From positions 1 through 7,061 of the forward strand of contig JAHEKL010000144.1 of assembly GCA_024638345.1 (NCBI GenBank): a DNA stretch of 7,061 bases. The letters are read 5' to 3'. The stretch is from Gammaproteobacteria bacterium (GTDB lineage: Bacteria > Gemmatimonadota > Gemmatimonadetes > Longimicrobiales > Gaopeijiaceae). The notes under the pieces are model-generated. The model searched no databases and had not been told where the DNA came from. It saw only the letters and a list, made by a program, of their open reading frames with translations. Shown piece after piece: positions 4,315-7,061 of the stretch; the stretch's first letter is position 1; every line of letters starts with the position of its first letter. The position numbers and the translations under genes are program-made.

Positions 4315-6929
4315 GTCTCTCTCCTGGGTGAATCGTGCTCGATTCTGACGGGGGTCAACTTGTACTCGGGACAGTCTGCAAGTCGGTCGAGAACCGGGCT
4401 CGTCAGCTGGTTCGTGCCCGTCTCGGGGAAGTGGAAGCTGAGGAACGCTTCACCTGGCGTGACGCGCTCGGTGATGTGCACGACGGCCCGGGCTTCCCCG
4501 AACGGACTGACCACGCGGGCCCGGTCTCCGCTCGCGAGCCCGGCCTCCGCCGCGTCCAGCGGGTGCACCTCGAGACGATCCGAGCCGCTGAGGATGACGT
4601 TGGGGCTTCGACGGGTCATGGAACCACAGTTGTAATGCTCCAGCACTCTGCCCGTGGTCAGCCTCAGCGGATATTCTGCCGCGTGCTCCAGCGCCGGGGA
4701 CGGCTCGTACGCCACTCGTGCGAAGGTCGCCCGCCCAATCGGGAAACGATCTCGATGGAGGATCGTGGTTCCCGAGTGCCCCGACTCCGGGACCGGCCAC
4801 TGGAGACCGTGCGCATCCAGCGCCGCGTGAGTCACGCCGGCAAAGGCTGGAGCGACCCGGCCGATCTCAACCATGATCTGCGCTGAGTTCTCGAAGCTCT
4901 GTGGCAACCCGGTGGCTCCCATCAGCTCGCAGAGGATCTGCCAATCTGGACGCGCCTCACCCGGAGGCTCGATTGCCTTTCGAATACACTGGATGCGCCG
5001 TTCGCCATTCGTGAACGTTCCGTCCTTCTCGAGGAAGCTCGCACCCGGGAGCACGACGTCCGCGCGTGCTGCGGTCTCGCTGAGGAACAGCTCCTGAACC
5101 ACCAGGAACTCCAGGGAATCGAGAGCCTCCTCCGAGAGCGTCGAGGGGTCGCTGCGGACGATGTCCTCTCCGAGGATGAACAGGGCCTTGAGCGTGCCCC
5201 CGACCGCGGCCTCGTACATCCCCGGAATGGTGAGGCCGCCGCTCGTCGGAATCGGATTGCCCCAAATCCCTTCGAATCGCTCCTGCACATCCGAGTCTCG
5301 AGGATCGGCATACCCGGTCAACAGATTGGGCTGGCATCCCATATCGGCTGCGCCCTGGACGTTGTTCTGCCCGCGCAGTGGATTCACGCCTACCCCCTCC
5401 CGACCGATGGCACCGGCCAGTAGGGCCAGATTACACAGGAGCATCACGGCTTCGCTCCCCTGGTAATGCTCGGTGACACCCAGGCCGTGGACCTGGAGGG
5501 GGTTCGTGGCTCCGCCATACATCCGGGCTGCCCGCCGCACGAGGTTCGCGGGCACCCCCGTCAGATGCTCCGCCTTCTCCGGCTTGCAGGCGTCCAAGAA
5601 GGCCGCATACGCGTCGAAGTCGGTCGTACGTCGTTCGATGAAGGCTCTGTCGATCCGACCCTCATCCACCATTGCAGCCGCCAGGGAGTTCAGGAGCGGC
5701 ACGTTCGTCCCGGTGCGCAGTCGCAGGTGAACGTCCGCGAGGCTCGCCAGCTCGGTGCGACGAGGGTCGATGACGATCAACTTCGCCCCACCCAGCACCG
5801 CTTGCTTGATTCGCGCACCCGTGACCGGATGTGCCTCCGTGCTGTTGCTCCCGGTGACCAGGATGAGGTCCGCAAGCTCGATGTCGGCCAGCGAATTCGT
5901 AGCCGCGCCCGTTCCGAACACCCTGCGCATCCCCTCGGCGGTGGGCGCATGACACACTCGTGCACAACAGTCCACGTTGTTCGTTCCCATACCCGCGCGC
6001 ATCCACTTCTGTACGAGATAGTTCTCCTCGTTCGTGCACCGGCTCGAGGAGAGCGCACCGATATGGCCGCGTAGGCGAGTGAAGGTCTGAGCCACCAACG
6101 AGACCGCTTCGTCCCAGCTCGCGGGCTGCAGCTCTCCGTTCCGACGAACGAGCGGTTGGGTCAGTCGGTCGGGATGTCGGGCGAAGCCATGTGCGTAGCG
6201 GCCCTTCACGCACAGGTGCCCCCGATTCACCGGGCTGTCCCGGACTCCGTCGATCTTCTGGACCCGGTCGTCCAGCACATGGACCTCGAGGGCACAGCCG
6301 ACCCCGCAGTAGCTGCAGGTCGTCCGGACGACCCGATCCGCGGGCTCGGCACCGATGCGGTCGACGTCGTCGATGGCACCGGTAGGGCAGACGGTGATGC
6401 ACGCGCCACACGCCACACAGTCCGTCTCGGCGAACGTCTGGTCGCCCCAGGTCAGGCGGGTCTCGGCTGCTCTCCCGGCGAAAGCGTAGACGAACTGTCC
6501 CTGGATCTCCTCGCACGCCCTGAGACACAAGCGGCAGCGAATGCAAGCATCCAGATCGAGCCGGAGATAGGGGTGGCTGTCGTCCCGACGTCCCTTCTTC
6601 CGGTGGGGACTGTAGCGAGAGCCGTCGCACCCCCATTCCCGGAGCGTCTCGGCCAGTTCACCGGCATCGCTTTCCGCCAGCATCATCTCGCCCAGGTCGC
6701 GGCGGTAGGTCTGCAGTGCAACCGTGTCCGTCCGAACATCCATCGTCTCTTCGGCGGGTGTCGTACAGGCAGCCCGCAAGCGCCCGTCCACCTCCACCAT
6801 GCAGGCGCGGCAGTGTCCCCCGCGTCCTACGCCCTCGGAGCTGCAGAAGGCAGGCACCTCGATACCGGCAACCCGACACGAGTCCAGAATGCTACCGAAG
6901 AGACCGACTTCATGACCGTCGATCCTCAC
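4311..6929 (-). CDS. fdsA: Formate dehydrogenase catalytic (alpha) subunit, cysteine form, bis-MGD molybdo/tungsto-enzyme
   Basis: This 872-residue protein should oxidise formate to CO2 at a Mo or W bis-MGD site and pass electrons to the FdsB-like partner. Domains in order: a [2Fe-2S] plant-ferredoxin-like domain (C29, C40, C43, C55); a two-cluster [4Fe-4S] domain (C129, C132, C135, C139 and C171, C174, C177, C181); the molybdopterin core with its own [4Fe-4S] site (C205, C208, C212, C240) and K242 in V-K-G; and a C-terminal MGD-binding domain (about 750-865). The metal ligand is C326 in A-R-V-C-H-A-P-T, followed by H327. R519 in P-L-R-G-Q-N-N-V lies 193 residues after C326, the same spacing as Sec140-Arg333 in E. 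coli FdhF. It is a Cys rather than a Sec enzyme. It is shorter than the roughly 950-residue FdsA proteins because no His-Cys cluster motif lies between C55 and C129. The start is GTG, overlapping the fdsB stop, with a modest GAGAG site 7 bases upstream. There is no signal peptide, so it is cytoplasmic. The name fdhF is also used for this family. Confidence 0.95.
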   Translation of the reverse strand: MRIDGHEVGLFGSILDSCRVAGIEVPAFCSSEGVGRGGHCRACMVEVDGRLRAACTTPAEETMDVRTDTVALQTYRRDLGEMMLAESDAGELAETLREWGCDGSRYSPHRKKGRRDDSHPYLRLDLDACIRCRLCLRACEEIQGQFVYAFAGRAAETRLTWGDQTFAETDCVACGACITVCPTGAIDDVDRIGAEPADRVVRTTCSYCGVGCALEVHVLDDRVQKIDGVRDSPVNRGHLCVKGRYAHGFARHPDRLTQPLVRRNGELQPASWDEAVSLVAQTFTRLRGHIGALSSSRCTNEENYLVQKWMRAGMGTNNVDCCARVCHAPTAEGMRRVFGTGAATNSLADIELADLILVTGSNSTEAHPVTGARIKQAVLGGAKLIVIDPRRTELASLADVHLRLRTGTNVPLLNSLAAAMVDEGRIDRAFIERRTTDFDAYAAFLDACKPEKAEHLTGVPANLVRRAARMYGGATNPLQVHGLGVTEHYQGSEAVMLLCNLALLAGAIGREGVGVNPLRGQNNVQGAADMGCQPNLLTGYADPRDSDVQERFEGIWGNPIPTSGGLTIPGMYEAAVGGTLKALFILGEDIVRSDPSTLSEEALDSLEFLVVQELFLSETAARADVVLPGASFLEKDGTFTNGERRIQCIRKAIEPPGEARPDWQILCELMGATGLPQSFENSAQIMVEIGRVAPAFAGVTHAALDAHGLQWPVPESGHSGTTILHRDRFPIGRATFARVAYEPSPALEHAAEYPLRLTTGRVLEHYNCGSMTRRSPNVILSGSDRLEVHPLDAAEAGLASGDRARVVSPFGEARAVVHITERVTPGEAFLSFHFPETGTNQLTSPVLDRLADCPEYKLTPVRIEHDSPRRET
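4318..4325 (-). promoter_or_regulatory. Strong ribosome binding site of the YCII gene, inside fdsA
   Basis: On the minus strand the sequence AGGAGAGA (4325 to 4318) contains AGGAG ending 6 bases before the GTG at 4314. It lies within the last codons of fdsA. It supports the non-ATG start of the YCII gene and means ribosomes finishing fdsA can re-initiate at the GTGA overlap. Confidence 0.8.
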
Positions 6930-7061
6930 GAGTCCACTCTCGCGAACAACTCGTCTGGGAAATGCTCGAGGAGGTCCCGGATGGGTCGGGGGACTCCGAT
7001 GCCGAATCCGCAGAGGCTTCCGGTCTCCAGGGTCTCGAGGATCCGGGAAAGCGAGGCTCGG
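6926..7061 (-). CDS. fdsB: NuoF/FdsB-type formate dehydrogenase beta subunit, C-terminal end (partial)
   Basis: Only the last 44 codons are inside the window; the frame is open at the right edge and ends with TGA at 6928-6926. The visible peptide contains E-T-G-S-L-C-G-F-G followed by P-R-P-I-R-D-L-L-E-H-F. This matches the C-terminus of the NuoF/HoxF/FdsB family, where the Cys of the S-L-C motif is the fourth ligand of the [4Fe-4S] cluster next to FMN. In formate dehydrogenases this subunit takes electrons from the catalytic subunit and reduces NAD+ in the cytoplasm. The protein ends 27 residues after that Cys, so it lacks the C-terminal two-cluster ferredoxin extension seen in bifurcating HydB/HylB proteins. 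Its stop overlaps the GTG start of the next gene by four bases (GTGA), which implies translational coupling. The family call rests on this short end plus the neighbour; a NuoF from another complex is the main alternative. Confidence 0.85.
   Translation of the reverse strand, partial: RASLSRILETLETGSLCGFGIGVPRPIRDLLEHFPDELFARVDS

Noticed and set aside
5949..5954. Possible selenocysteine site in the formate dehydrogenase
   Set aside because: The metal-ligand codon (residue 326) encodes Cys, not an in-frame TGA, so no Sec insertion is involved.
5662..6636. 324-codon open frame on the minus strand in another frame of fdsA
   Set aside because: The fdsA frame carries all cluster and active-site motifs across this stretch. 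The alternative product is Arg/Gly/Pro-rich without motifs.

Overview
This GC-rich window is protein-coding almost throughout, and every credible gene is on the minus strand, so transcription runs from high to low coordinates. Six genes can be supported; the first and last are cut by the window edges. I see no tRNA, rRNA, CRISPR array, insertion sequence or integration site. The two Sec-type signal peptides and the mix of secreted esterases with a complex-type formate dehydrogenase suggest a heterotrophic or facultatively formate-oxidising high-GC bacterium. A less-studied diderm phylum such as Gemmatimonadota or Acidobacteriota would fit, but that placement is only an impression from protein style.

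Region 1 (7061 to about 4311) is a formate dehydrogenase block. It starts with the last 44 codons of a NuoF/FdsB-type flavin and iron-sulfur subunit. A complete 872-residue molybdenum/tungsten bis-MGD catalytic subunit (FdsA/FdhF type, cysteine form) follows. The two genes overlap by four bases (GTGA). Together they would oxidise formate to CO2 and pass electrons through a chain of iron-sulfur clusters to the NuoF-like subunit, and so to NAD+. The catalytic subunit lacks the His-Cys iron-sulfur site that I recall in FdsA of Cupriavidus and Rhodobacter.

Region 2 (4314 to 3467) holds two small cytoplasmic proteins. The first is a YCII-family protein whose GTG start overlaps the fdsA stop by four bases behind a strong ribosome binding site, so it belongs to the formate dehydrogenase operon. 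The second, after an 86-base gap that can form a nested hairpin, is an unrecognised 157-residue acidic protein that looks like a C2-type beta-sandwich. A perfect 12-bp inverted repeat lies inside the YCII gene.

Region 3 (3378 to 1) encodes two unrelated alpha/beta-hydrolase esterases in tandem, both with signal peptides. One is a type-B carboxylesterase with a complete catalytic triad. The other is a large alpha/beta hydrolase domain protein (Abhydrolase_10 type) truncated at base 1. They probably act outside the cytoplasm on ester substrates that cannot be named from sequence. Gaps of 88 and 125 bases separate them from their neighbours, so they may be transcribed separately from the formate dehydrogenase operon.

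The most unusual points are the YCII gene translationally coupled to a formate dehydrogenase, the missing His-Cys cluster, the orphan C2-like protein, and two strong RNA-hairpin candidates in and just after the YCII gene. None of these alone proves a new system.
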